Origin: Crambe crambe
Taxonomy: Eukaryota; Porifera; Demospongiae; Poecilosclerida; Crambeidae
NCBI GenBank assembly: GCA_963924555.1
Contig: OZ004591.1
Span: 5,766,001 to 5,830,000, forward strand
DNA: 64,000 nucleotides
Reading direction: 5' to 3'
The notes beneath the pieces were generated by a model. It did not search any database, had not been told where the DNA came from, and saw only the letters and a list, made by a program, of their open reading frames with translations. Below, piece by piece: positions 45,201 through 54,300 of the stretch. The translations under genes were made by a program, and so were the position numbers. The stretch's first letter is position 1, and each line of letters starts with the position of its first letter.

Positions 45201-47358
45201 TCTATTTGTCATTTCCTAAACTTCTACGTGCAGTAATTGACATAACGACTTATCAGAGAGTACAATAATACTCTCTAAGTAAGGGTGGCACAGATCTTTC
45301 ATAACTCCAGAATACTTCCCTCCTACAGTCAGCAACTCCTACAGAACACCTTCAATGTGCTAGTATGAAGAGCAGAAGACAAAGCATACAGCGACTTTTA
45401 ACGTCAAACAACTTAATTTCAGAAATGGTTCATTCCAATGCTATAATTTTTATACCACACTATTCGAAATTGACTGCGCTATAATCCTTTACCCAACATG
45501 TTCAAAAATAGCATCACTCCCTTTATATCTCACCTTGGCATGTCAAATAGGAATAGTTAGCTCCTTTGGTGGTGATGGGTAAAGGGTTACTGAAGTTCAC
45601 TCTCTTGTTTCTGAACTTTTTTGAACCGCACACAGCCATCCCTACTTTCCTTTTTTATTTAGGATAAATATTTTTTTTCCTTTTTCTTTTTATCGATCTG
45701 GTGGTATTTGATCCTGAAAAAAACTTTTTTATGAACAGAAAACAGATATATAGTGTGGTAAAGAATATGGTAAAAGTGTGCACGGTTTCTATATGTTCCT
45801 TGCCTCAGTATTCATACTCTTCTTCCTACTCTACATCATTTGAACCACATTCTCATCTTGCCTTACGAGGTTCGAGCTGGTCAATAAATTCAAGCCTTTG
45901 ATTGATGCTTATGGTGGTTCTGGTTTGGACTCCATTTCTGGAGAACAGTCTTGCTTTACAAGGAACCCATCCCAATGCTCTATTCACTTTCAATTTTTCT
46001 ATCTTCATCTAGATGCAAAGCTTCATAGCTACGTCCATTCAAATCATCCTCTTTATGATTAACTACTGGTTGATCATTGAGTTTTATTTGCTGACAGTCT
46101 TCAAGTCCATCTTTGTTGGAGTGTAACCTCATTCCCAGGCCTTCCTCTCTCACTTATAGTACTTTACCTTTTTCTTTGGTGAGAGACTACGAGTGAGATA
46201 GGAAGGCCTGGGAACAAGGCTAGTTGGAGTGTACATCTTCTTACTAAGTGCAGCAATTCTTGTATTAGTTCTTATTTTGTTCCCTCATTTCTGCCATGTG
46301 TACATCTATTCAAAGAAATCAGGAGTGTTTTTTTTTGAGTGCAAAACAGATTCAAGGGATATGGAAGGATTGAAAATGAAAAGGCTAGCTATACAAGTAT
46401 TTTCAGCTGCTGAAGGGAGATGAAATCTAAATTATGTGCCTTGAAGATTTTTGTTTGGTGTGTATTTCTGCATACATTGTTGTTGTTGTTATTGTTGTAG
46501 TATTGTTGTTGTTATTGTTGTTTCGCTGATAATAACTTCATATCAATCATGTTCCATGCTTGCATTAACTGCTATTAGCTACCTATGTGTACTGATGTTC
46601 TTGCTACACTTTAATCAGGGTATATCATGCTTTTTTAATGTATGCACACATACAGGTGTGTGGACGCACTATTCGAGTCGACCATGTGGCTGAATACCGC
46701 AGACCAAAGGACGAACATGGAAATGAGATAATTGAGAAAGGGTGTGTTCCCAAGACCCCCACACCGAGCCCTACCCCCAGTGAAAGTCCTCCTCCCTCTG
46801 GTTCACCAAGTCCCAAACACAAGAAGAAGAAAAAGAAGAAGATGAAGAAAATGAAAAAAGAGAAAAAGGTATCTTGCTAGCTAGATAGTTGCTCTCCCAC
46901 CACAAATTGTACTTTTAAAATCTTTCTCATAGGCACAGAAAACTAAAGAGGGTGGCAGCAGTTTTGATGAGTCTGATAGAGAATCGCTGCATAAGAAATC
47001 ACAAAGTGGAAGTTGTGAAGGCAGTAAATCTACCAAGGAGCAAAGACTGTGTAGGTCACCGCGTTCAAGGTCAAGATCCAAGGAGAAAAGGCCACGTTCA
47101 AGGTCAAGCTCTAAGGAGAAAAGGCCACGCTCAAGGTCAAGATCTAAGGAGAAAAGGCCACGCTCAAGGTCAAGATCTAAGGAGAAAAGGCCACGTTCAA
47201 GGTCTAGGGAAAGATACCGCAGAGACAGGGTAAAGAAAAGACTCAAGTCAAGGTCCAGAGAAAGGTCCAATGAAAGACATGCAAGAATTAGTAGACGATC
47301 AAGATCCAGATCTTGGGACAGGAGAAGGAAGAGGAAGTCTAAGTCTAGAGAGAGATAG
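27058..47358 (+). CDS. RBMX2: RNA-binding motif protein X-linked 2, spliceosomal
   Basis: Six exons, 27058-27062, 27116-27225, 27349-27400, 27622-27751, 46656-46868 and 46933-47358, give 311 residues (human 322) with all phases matching. RBMX2 is the relative of yeast Ist3/Snu17 in the RES complex of the activated spliceosome. The RRM (about residues 35-113) has RNP2 YVFIGGL and RNP1 KGYCFLCY, and then GRTIRVDHV, the conserved segment after the domain. A Pro/Ser stretch and a Lys-rich run follow, then a C-terminus with about four KEKRPRSRS repeats, an RS-like domain. Exon 1 codes just ATG and two bases of the next codon. Intron 4 is 18,904 bases and holds three antisense receptor genes; the phase-0 join [14 protein letters not shown] reproduces the family's sequence, so the long intron is well supported unless the assembly is misjoined. 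Confidence 0.94.
27422..27617 (+). repeat. C/T-rich tract ending at RBMX2 exon 4
   Basis: Nearly 190 bases of CCTCCTCCT/CTTCTTCC units fill the intron up to the CAAAG acceptor before 27622. Long open frames on both strands here come from the low complexity only. Confidence 0.9.
28600..28860. repeat. Possible decayed copy of the receptor upstream flank
   Basis: AGCACAAAGAATACTTGCTT, GCTCGCTCGCT and CACATTGCCCTAG near 28789-28844 resemble, in the same order, the flank upstream of each receptor gene (for example 32893-32979). No receptor coding sequence is attached, so this may be a relic or just a shared repeat. Confidence 0.35.
29850..30000 (+). repeat. Tandem repeat in RBMX2 intron 4
   Basis: About three and a half copies of a 37-39 base unit around ATGGTTGAGATTTAGTAAAT and CCACCCCCTGTGTG. 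The short antisense open frame is a by-product of the repeat. Confidence 0.85.
30313..30600. repeat. Dispersed duplicate of 35440-35733
   Basis: Shares, in order, GGCATAGACAACTGAGT, TCTCTCTCACTCTTTA, ATGATTTAATTAGTGGT, GGTCAGCCAGTGGCTGGA and CCATGTTGGCCATGTTG with 35440-35733. It is the older, unoccupied form of the site where the other copy has a 448-base transposon. Confidence 0.7.
30908..31242 (+). repeat. Two-copy tandem duplication, period 165
   Basis: TTGTATTGCTGCAAGGTGTA through CCAGCACCTTGTTTCCGTAC occurs twice in succession (from 30909 and 31074) with almost no differences. It lies just downstream of the first receptor gene on that gene's strand. Confidence 0.9.
31560..32585 (-). 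CDS. Seven-transmembrane receptor, copy 1 (nested in RBMX2 intron)
   Basis: Intronless, 341 residues from the ATG at 32585. An upstream in-frame ATG at 32714 gives 384, but both paralogues start at the position used here. Seven hydrophobic spans are visible, from [20 protein letters not shown] to the last near [21 protein letters not shown] short N-terminus has an NCT-like site, a Cys lies before TM3 ([13 protein letters not shown]) and extracellular loop 2 has GPWCWI. The WCWI motif and TM3 Cys suggest the class B/cAMP-receptor-like (GPR157-like) part of the GPCR superfamily rather than rhodopsin type; the ligand is unknown. The Ser/Thr/Glu-rich tail ([15 protein letters not shown]) could be phosphorylated. 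It is the most diverged of the three copies. Confidence 0.8.
   Translation of the reverse strand: MYSQFSNCMHTTVNLNTANLVFSITGIICCAISAVIIVLILCYKAYYTVLQRLFLYLMVSILLREMFIGASLEHHFKYDKEIQDKVCTAIGFIWNWTGILVFIFTVGMKVHLFVYVKRSIRGDTYTDPAFVQTRCGRVIPEIVLSNFVSLSLCYAFVPFFTKNYGLAGPWCWIRAINENYENCTISTSGLINQILNGYVFYISGSIIGLVLLIGIVVLYCRFLSTLNDGSKWLLKKTFVVIITFVANIVITVFALFTRVTAGVEKRYDHPGVWYAFAVTFPISILLFPIVYMICFFRKSQHSAPSATVLEEPAINESTVTDENEPLVAAETSEYGTASTKV
32702..32713. promoter_or_regulatory. NRF-1-like palindrome upstream of receptor copy 1
   Basis: A perfect TGCGCATGCGCA, 116 bases before the receptor start, in a locally CpG-rich stretch (GCGCGC words at 32665-32712). Confidence 0.45.
33400..35439. other. Non-coding stretch between receptor copies 1 and 2
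   Basis: No gene found. Positions 33776-33822 resemble the flank near 41149 in the duplicated receptor units (TGTCAATAG, CAGGTGATGCCTAACCAA), so the ancestral cassette extended this far. A unit around CAGGGAAGTCTGTGTGCCATA is present twice at 34200-34320. Confidence 0.5.
33945..33983. repeat. Perfect 39-base palindrome
   Basis: Arms of 19 bases (ATACGATTATGTCAGTGAC and its exact reverse complement) around a single G. It is unrelated to any gene here and could form a cruciform. Confidence 0.9.
35734..36181. mobile_element. Young 448-base MITE, Mutator-like (TAGCCTCG ends)
   Basis: The terminal inverted repeats run about 85 bases with only about two mismatches (TAGCCTCGCGCCAGGCTCTC / its complement at the right end). 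The element is flanked by GGGGTGGAA at 35725-35733 and 36182-36190, an exact 9-base target duplication. The related sequence at 30590 shows the empty state. Long TIRs and a 9-base duplication fit the Mutator superfamily. No transposase. Confidence 0.85.
36682..36742 (+). repeat. (AAT)n microsatellite
   Basis: About 20 uninterrupted AAT units in RBMX2 intron 4. Poly-Asn or poly-Ile open frames here are artefacts of the repeat. Confidence 0.95.
37005..37129. repeat. Short tandem repeat and adjoining hairpin
   Basis: GTAAAAACTAAAGTGTTTTACT repeats about three times (37005-37070). A hairpin with 17-base arms then follows at 37081-37129 (TTGTCCCAATACACACA and its complement). Confidence 0.8.
37478..38042. 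mobile_element. 565-base inverted-repeat element at the receptor duplication edge
   Basis: The left end CAGGCCCATACGCAGGATTT pairs with the right end CCTCCCCTGTGTACGGGCCTG, and GGGGGTTACTAG with CAGTAACCCCC further in. The flanks read CATATAG on the left and TATAGGG on the right, so TATAG is a possible duplication. The last 30 bases (38013-38042) recur at 41874 as the start of the second duplication unit. Confidence 0.65.
38480..38974. mobile_element. 495-base MITE with TAA duplication (Harbinger-like)
   Basis: The ends GGCCACTATTAATAGAAT and ATTCTATAAATAGTGGCC are inverted repeats of about 33 bases. The element is flanked by TAA on both sides. The other duplication unit reads CTGGTAATGGG at the same place (42358-42368), a precise empty site. 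GGCC ends and a 3-base TWA duplication fit PIF/Harbinger. Relatives lie at 10190-10467 and 59548-59728. Confidence 0.88.
39062..40122 (-). pseudogene. Seven-transmembrane receptor, copy 2, frameshifted
   Basis: Same gene as the copy at 42448-43503, but one A is missing near 39729 (TGCACACGACTGG against TGCACACAGACTGG), in the loop after TM3. The frame from the ATG at 40122 therefore ends after 139 residues ([14 protein letters not shown]). The remaining four helices and the tail stay open in another frame down to 39062. Everything else, including promoter-side sequence and tail, is intact, so the loss is very recent or a base-calling error. It retains two codons (Lys-Glu before IQDKV) that the intact copy lacks. 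Confidence 0.82.
41663..41873 (-). repeat. Spacer between duplication units, shared with 51060-51240
   Basis: ATATACTTGTAGTGTCATC, CCCTAGACAGCAAGTTCTAC and GAAGCCATCATGCATAA occur here and, in the same order, at 51060-51240 upstream of a scramblase gene. A short relative starts near 55320. It is probably a dispersed repeat that sits exactly at the junction of the tandem units. Confidence 0.7.
41874..45040 (-). repeat. Tandem duplication unit 2 (receptor copy 3)
   Basis: Counterpart of 38013-41662. Homology begins inside the right end of the element that lies complete at 37478-38042, and ends at CCCACTGTTTTG. Its CA microsatellite (42234-42280) is longer than that of unit 1. Confidence 0.92.
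42448..43503 (-). CDS. Seven-transmembrane receptor, copy 3
   Basis: Intronless, 351 residues, seven hydrophobic spans, with the same layout as copy 1: NCS-type glycosylation site near the N-terminus, TM3 Cys ([13 protein letters not shown]), GPWCWI in loop 2, and a Ser/Asn-rich cytoplasmic tail ending [10 protein letters not shown]. Start [12 protein letters not shown] is shared with copy 2. Relative to copy 2 it lacks six bases (Lys-Glu) in the loop before TM3 (FKYDIQDKV), which keeps the frame. Receptor type is as argued for copy 1: class B/cAMP-receptor-like by the WCWI motif, ligand unknown. It sits antisense within intron 4 of RBMX2. Confidence 0.82.
   Translation of the reverse strand: MYVYSGSQFSNCSTVDLNTVNLIFSITGIICCVISAVIIVLILCYKAYYTVLQRLFLYLMVSILLREMFIGASLEHHFKYDIQDKVCTAIGFIWNWTGILVFIFTVGTKVHLFVYVKRSIREETYTDPVCVQTRCGKVIPEIVLSNFVSLSLCYAFVPFFTKNYGLAGPWCWIRAINAINETCTISTSGLINQILNGYVFYISGSIIGLVLLIGIVVLYCCSLDGLSSDSKLLLKKTFVVIITFVANIVITVFALLTRVTAGVEKSYDIPGIWYAFAVTFPISILLFPIVYMICLFRKDLQQSRNQCSIQNPNQSRSPERVLDVPCTNNATVQDENKPLVADTSKQYGSMT
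45041..46124. other. Non-coding end of RBMX2 intron 4
   Basis: No gene seen. A/T-rich, with poly-T runs; the short open frames have no recognisable domain. It ends at the small MITE beginning at 46125. Confidence 0.5.
46125..46223. mobile_element. 99-base hairpin MITE with 9-base duplication
   Basis: The arms around CCTCATTCCCAGGCCTTCCT and GGAAGGCCTGGGAACAAGG enclose a short loop. TTGGAGTGT flanks it exactly at 46116-46124 and 46224-46232. Same family as the TAGCCTCG-ended elements. Confidence 0.8.
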
Positions 47359-47972
47359 ATAACTATGAAATGTATGCATATTATTGCTATTATTGCTGGA
47401 CTATTATGTTCCTCTATAAATGGATAATTATCTTGACTGGCTGTGCCACATCAGAGAGCTCTCTAAGTAGGGATGGCATTACAGGGATTAATACAGAGGT
47501 CATGAAAATCTGGGATTCCCCCCCCCCCCCCCCCCCCCCCCCCCAACCAATTGATACTATTCCCATTGAAAACAGTTCATGTGTCTATTTTTGTAATTTT
47601 AAAATGTCTAAAAGTTTCCTTCAAAAAGTTCAGGGCCTTCAATGCAAGCACAAATTACCTAAATTACAGTATAGATTATAAGCTCCTAACAGATCTGACA
47701 TTCAGCATACATGTCATCCATACAATTTTCTCCCCTCCCCCCCCAAGCAAAAAATCCTGTATCAATCCCTGCATATTATGATCACTCACCCTTCTGAATC
47801 TTTGAATACATGTAGTGCAAGTTATATTAATTCAATGACTGAAATAATGATACTGAGGAATAAAAATTACCTATTTTCTATAGTTGAAACTACTCTTTAA
47901 GAGTATTGACTCACTTCTTGCTAATAGTTATTAATGCATGCAATTATGATGGAATGACAAAGTTAATCATTG
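47359..47972. other. Convergent gap between RBMX2 and scramblase A
   Basis: Contains the RBMX2 3' UTR, a long poly-C run (47519-47545), and AATAAA at about 47859, a candidate polyadenylation signal. Nothing coding is seen. Confidence 0.5.
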
Positions 47973-48269
47973 TTTTCAAAGAACATGAAATCCTGCAGTA
48001 TAAAAAAGATAGACAGACACTAATAATATTACAGTTAGCTGACTACTATTAATATTGGATTGATAGTATTGTCATGAAATGCTATTTTAGATATTGGGCA
48101 AAACAATTGAAAGCGTGTCACCCAATTGACTTACAATGAGAAAGAGTGCCCCGATCAAAGTTGCTTTCACCTTAACATCAAGGTCCATGGGAACTGGAGT
48201 GAAGAGGAAACAATATAATTATAAAACTTCCACCCTGGTCCCACTCACATTGTATTCCAAAGTTATCGG

Positions 48270-48460
48270 TGTGATAACTGACTAATAACTTATTTTAATC
48301 ACTAATTAAGGCATGCATGCACTTGTGGTTTTGTGTCACTTCCTTATGTTGTAGTATAAATTATAAGCTGTAGTTATAGTTTGTGTGTCATTGTTGAGTT
48401 CAATAAAAAGTCATTACTAGCCGTGCGACTCGGTTACCACATCTGGCGACGAGGATGGGT
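48270..48460 (+). mobile_element. LTR-retroelement fragment (LTR plus primer-site-like sequence)
   Basis: From 48270 a 172-base stretch begins TGTGATAACTG, contains AATAAA near 48400, and ends ACCACA. Two bases later comes TGGCGACGAGGATGGG (48444 on), the kind of TGG-initial sequence expected of a tRNA primer-binding site. It starts exactly where homology to scramblase exon 6 stops. No gag or pol is present, and 48461-48740 may be leader sequence. Class is not assigned. Confidence 0.5.
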
Positions 48461-49648
48461 GTATTGTATGACACAGACATTTTCTCTTTCCCTCCCCCTC
48501 CGGCTCCGTGCGGAAAACTTCTGCTTGCAAAGACTAATGCTTCCCCTCCAATATGTGGCTATGAATGGAACCTCTCGAGTGGACTCCCTGTGCTGTATTC
48601 TGTGTCTCATTGCTGTAATATAAATGCACTCTGAAATGAAGACACCTCTTCAATCAAGAACCCTTTTCCCAGTCAGTTGTATGAGTGTTTGCATTGGGAG
48701 GTTCTGTACAGAATTTATAGATTCTATAATAATTATTCTAGGGCTTACTTACACTGAAGTTCACATCCCAACACTTGCATGTACAGAATGGACCCTTGAT
48801 CTTGAGAATGGTATCTCCGTCAGCATTTGTAATGGAGAACTGTGGATATATGAAAGTGCAGTCTTGTTTGACCCAGCCAATGGTGGTCCCAGGTGGAGAT
48901 TGGACTTCCATTTCTTGCAGGCAGCAGAAGAAACAGAAGTTGTCACAGCGGAGAGGCCGCACCAGATGAATCACCTGTAAAATAGTACTTTATTGATAAT
49001 TTTGCTTTTGCACTAAGATAGTTTTGCAGAGACCTATATATCAATGTTTTCATATTATTACTAGTAGCTGGGACTATAAACAAGACTTTTTTTTCATTTC
49101 CAGATCTGGGACATTCAAATAGAGATTGCGGTAAAGAATGGTACGGATTGGTACTGATAGCTGAATTGTGGATTGATTAATGGATGAGACAGACAAGGAT
49201 CCAGTACACGGATTGACACAAATTAACAAACACCAAGTTTTGTACATAATTGCCCTTGAAGGGAATGAGGCTACTACTATAGGCATGCTGTAGTATGTGT
49301 TCAAACACTGGTCTTTTGAATTAGCTAGCTAGCAAGCTATGGACTCACCTCTTTCTGAGTATTGTCCTTTATGGTCATCTCAAATGGTCTATCTGCATCA
49401 CAACACTGACGGATTATGCAATCAGATTCTATTCAAAAGATGACAAATAGCTAATACTAGAACTATCTTTATGATTTTAGTAGACTCACCCTCCTTTGCA
49501 AAGTATACTTGCTGTCCCAGGGTGTTACGGACGGAATATTGGTTCTTTGTCTCAAAGCCAGTCATAACTATGTAGGGGGAAAGTGCAAACTCTGAAGATG
49601 TGTGATCTCAACTAGCAATGTGGCTCAATTTCCACATTATTATAGATA

Positions 49649-49649
49649 C

Positions 49650-49689
<40 letters not shown>

Positions 49690-49690
49690 A
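49649..49690 (+). repeat. (TTG)n microsatellite
   Basis: Trinucleotide run in the intron between exons 2 and 3 of scramblase copy A. Confidence 0.9.
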
Positions 49691-50210
49691 GGCCCTATAG
49701 CTCCCTATTGCAAATTGACTGCACACTCGTATATAGCCACATAAGTCTCAAGAAACAAGCTAGCTGTCTGCTGATGAGCAGCATACACTAACAGTACACA
49801 CCCACAGGCAGTTGTAATATTCATATTAGCTATGTAAATACCTGCACAATTATACAGGTTATTCATGCACCTCTACAGCTATGAGGTGGGAGTGGCATGT
49901 AGCTATTATTAGCTTATGATCCATGTATGCCACATGCTGGAGGTTCCAGCTAACTATAGCTTTTAAGCATATCAACTATCATACAGTACAGGGATATTAC
50001 AGCAAGTGTACTTCTGTATGCAGGCATATTAGCTTTGTTGTGTGTTTACAGCTGCATGACATGTGTAAACCATGTGTAAACTGTCATGTTGTGCATAAAG
50101 TAAAAACAATAAATGTGTAAAAACAACCCATTTTATTACACCGAGTATCAATACTCCAGCAGGCTATGCAAAGAAGCTATTATTAGCTAGCTAACTTATT
50201 GTGCTTTAGC

Positions 50211-50281
50211 CTCGAACCCAGCCTCCTCTTTCCTTCCCCCATACCCCCCAAAAAAGGAAAAGGAGGCTGGGTTTGAGGCTT
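50211..50281. mobile_element. Hairpin AGCCTCGAACCCAGCC in scramblase A intron
   Basis: The arms AGCCTCGAACCCAGCCTCCT and its near-complement (AGGAGGCTGGGTTTGAGGCT) make a 71-base hairpin. A diverged counterpart sits in copy B at 54477-54534, so it was present before the A/B duplication. Confidence 0.7.
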
Positions 50282-50754
50282 TAATATTTTTTTCCATCCA
50301 TAGAAGTAGCTTAGCTATACCTAATTAATAGTACCATGCTATGCTGTGTTAAATATCTTTATTTTTGCATGCAGTGAACTGAGCGAACTAAACCCTGTGT
50401 CACAAAAATAATGTGTTGACTTACTCTCCAATAGCTCGATCTTCTGATTAACCAGAAGCTGGTCAATCTGGGTGAGGGTATTCCAGCCCAGCAGGAACTC
50501 CTGGTATAACCTCTGGAGCAGGCATCAACAGCGGCTGACCTGTAATGCCATCATCTAGTTGAGTAGTGTCTTCACTATTACTAACTATCTAAGCTTAGTC
50601 TGCACAATACGGCCCAGCCCTCGGGTGTTTCCCCGGATAACTAGATAGTATAACTAGATAGTCATAGTTAGTTAGATACCTGGTTTTGAAGCCATCGGAT
50701 TAGTTTCAGGGAACTGCAGTTGAAAGCTAACCCCAAATCCGGCCTCTAATCTCA

Positions 50755-50765
50755 GCGCATGCGTA
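50755..50765. promoter_or_regulatory. NRF-1-like motif upstream of scramblase A
   Basis: GCGCATGCGTA lies 60 bases before the ATG at 50695. The same word followed by CAGAGTGATT lies before copy B at 55071-55081. Confidence 0.45.
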
Positions 50766-51316
50766 CAGAGTGATTGCAAATTTGCATACAGCTAGCCATT
50801 ATTATGTTATCTGAATAGGTAAAACAAAACTACGACAAGATATATCTTGCCCAGATTTCAGATACCAAGCTGTGTCATGGATGTCATGAAAATAAACAAG
50901 AAACTAGAAATCAACAAAAGAGAATAGCTAGTGATATCTGGAATATATTTGCCATGGGTAAAGCTTCATATCTTTGGTAAAGAGTTCATGTTTGGTATGT
51001 GTAGTGTTATAGTATGTCTTAGAGTTTCAAGTCCTTATTAGTTTGTGATTCCTTGGCAACCATGACCTGTAGTTATTAATATACTTGTAGTGTCATCTTC
51101 ATCAACTTCATATCCTTGGGAAGGATTTTGTTTCCCTAGACAGCAAGTTCTACCTGGTTTTGATAACTTCGAAGCCATCATGCATAACATTTATTAGTAA
51201 AAAGAAGCAGTTTACATATCATTATCACAGTAAGTACTTTTAAAAATTATTAAAGCTAGCTAATCATGAACTAATACAACAATTGTGTCAGTTACAGCTC
51301 CATTTTGGGGGAAAGT

Positions 51317-54300
51317 CTAATTATTATTATTATTATTACTATCCTCGAAAAACATGAAATCCTGAAGAAAAGAAACAAAACAAAAGATCAAAACTGCTAG
51401 ACTAAGTAGCCTTAATAGTGGGTACTGATCATCATGAATATAAGCTACAATACATTGATCCACCTAATCCATACGTAGTAGGGCAGTTCCACAGACAATA
51501 ACAGTCTATAATTTGGACCCAAGACTTCTCATTTGACTGATATCACTATATACTTACAATGAGAAAGAGTGCTCCAAGCAGAGTGGCCTTCACTTTGACG
51601 TCAAGGTCCATGGGAACTATGTGAAGATGAGGGAGATAAGATTATCACACAACCTCAACTACCGGATGGCCTTCTTTAGCTGTAAGTACATCTATGTATG
51701 TATGACCCACTTTCCAGGGTTCCATCTAGGATTTTTCAGTAGGTAGCTACATGTATTTCCATGCATACCCAATCAGCTGGAAATAACCTCATGTCTAAGG
51801 GTGTTAATGGAGGTGTAATGGACATACTCTATATCATTGCAATGAAAATTGGGTTGGGGGGGGGGGGGGGGGGGGGGGGTGGGATAGAACCCTGCTTACA
51901 TTGTATTCCAAAGTTGTCAGCATCAGTGAAGTACTCCTTTGCCAGTCCAGACCACTGCTTAGTGATCTTACCAACTTCCTGAGTGCCATCAGCTGAAAGG
52001 ACCTACAATTCCAGAGTTAGTTAGCACTGGCCGTTCTCCTAAGGAAATGGGTAACTGGCTATACATACGTACACTACCTATTATCCCAGGTCAAAGGTCA
52101 CTGACTCTTGGCTATACATACGTACACTACCTATTATCCCAGGTCAAAGGTCACTGACTCTTGGCTATACATACGTACACTACCTATAATCCCAGGTCAA
52201 AAGGTCACCGACTTTGCAACTTTGAATACATAATGTGAAGGGTCAGTATACAATAGTGTAGCCTCCAGTACAGTCCTGAAAAATCAGATATCTGTGGACG
52301 TTCAATTGGCCCCCGCCTACCGCATAACCTCTATTCTGACCCTTCTATATTGCAAATGGGATATAGGGAGTCCACATTGAGTGGTTCCACTTACATATCA
52401 CTAAGCATTGTGGGGTGAGCATGCATGCTCAGTTTACTGAAGGTTGTAAACTACACTCTTATTCAACTCCCTAGAGGGGCAGCAGATTGTATGAGCTCAG
52501 TTGGTCACAATTAGAGGTCCCTTTGTATAGTGCTTTTAGATTCTAGAGGCTTACTTACATTGAAGTTCACATCCCAACACTTGCATGTACAGAATGGACC
52601 CTTGATCTTGAGAATGGTATCTCCGTCAGCATTCGTAATGGAGAACTGTGGATATATGAAAGTGCAGTCTTGTTTGACCCAGCCAATGGTGGTCCCAGGT
52701 GGAGATTGAACTTCCATTTCTTGCAGGCAGCAGAAGAAAAGGCAGTTGTCACAACGGAGAGGCCGCACCAGACGAATCACCTGTAAAAATGACATGCACT
52801 TTAGTTTATTGATAATGTGGCCTTATGCACTAGTTCCAGAGGAGACATATACTACCAAAATATAGCTAGTCAGGAAACTATCAAAAAAGACCTTTTGTTT
52901 CATTTCCAGATCTGGGTCAGGGACATTCAAATACTGATTGATATGGATTGACACAGACAAGGATTGACACAAATGAACAAAGATCAAGTTTCGGCCACCG
53001 TACATAATCCCTTGAAGGGAATGAGGCTATTGGCTATAGGGATGCTAGCAAACACTGGTCTTTTCAATTAGCTAGCAAGCTATGGACTCACCTCTTTCTG
53101 AGTATTGTCCTTTATGGTCATCTCAAATGGTCTGTCTGCATCACAACACTGACGGATTATGCAATCGGATTCTATTCAAAAGATGACAAATAGTTAATAC
53201 TAGAACTATCTTTATGACTTTTAGTAGACTCACCCTCCTTTGCAAAGTATACTTGCTGTCCCAGGGTGTTACGGACAGCATATTGGTTCTCCGTCTCAAT
53301 GCCAGTCATAACTATTATATATGTGGGGTGGGGGGGGGGGGAGGGGGGGGGGGAGGGGGGGAGTGCAGACTCTGTTAACTGGTTGCATAAATCGAATTAG
53401 GATAAAAGCAGGTGTTTAATAACACAAAACTAGCCAGCTCATACATTACAGTTGGAGGCCATGTCTGACCTATGCATGTCCCACAAAAAATAGAAAGAGC
53501 TTTAAGGAACACTAATATAGTAGCTAAGAGTTAGGGCGCCCTATAGTTCTGTCTATTGCAAATTGTACATTCATAGCCACACAAGTCTCAAGAAACAAGC
53601 TGCTAGCTAGCTATATATAGCTACGGCTGAACTGACTAGCTGTCTGCTAATGAACACTAACAGTACACTCCCACAGGCAGTTGTAATATTCATGGTCAAT
53701 ACCTGCACGTGGTTCATATCGTTAGTATATATATTATAGCAAACTATGCACAGTCAGTATAACTAGCTACACTCACAGGCAGTTGTAATATTCATGTTTG
53801 CGCGCAGAAAATATTTTGCCTAATCACACCCTTTTTGGATAAACTGCGCCCACTTGATGTAGCAAAAAAATATAACGCTAACCAAGATCTAACAGCTAGT
53901 TAAGAATGTTGGAGAGTTGTAGACAACGAGGGTGACGTCTAGCAAACTCTTCTACTACTACTTCCTCTATGTTGAGTCGTTGACATCAATATCCTTGTGA
54001 ATGTGGAGCATGGTTGATAAGCTTACCGTCCTAGTCAGCCCCGCCCAATTATCATTATTCGCTATAAAACAAACTGTTGAGCTTGGTGGATCTGGGAGAA
54101 AAGTTATTAGTAAGTACGTAGATCTGTAAATCTTGGTCTGTTAGCTATAATGATTAGCACACATCCGGTGCAGCTCAAAGGGGGTGCTCGAAAGGGGTGC
54201 ATACAGAAGTACACTTGCTGTAATACCAGTTGATATGCATAAAAGCTGGAACCTCCAGCATGTGGCATGCATGGGGATTATAAGGCCGTGAATAACATTG

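Larger units (their letters stand above)
47973..50695 (-). pseudogene. PLSCR: Phospholipid scramblase copy A, broken
   Basis: The exon order matches copies B and C: 50680-50695, 50425-50539, 49490-49567, 49349-49428, 48753-48974, (exon 6 remnant 48249-48269), 48135-48193, 47973-48002. Two lesions are visible. Exon 2 has one extra base (GGGTATTCC against GGTATTCC near 50475), which shifts the frame after GLEY. Exon 6 keeps only its last 21 bases (coding DNFGIQ); the rest, including the segment before the calcium-binding motif, is replaced by sequence starting like an LTR at 48270. Exon 5 remains fully open, so the gene died recently, or a short alternative product is made. Confidence 0.82.
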
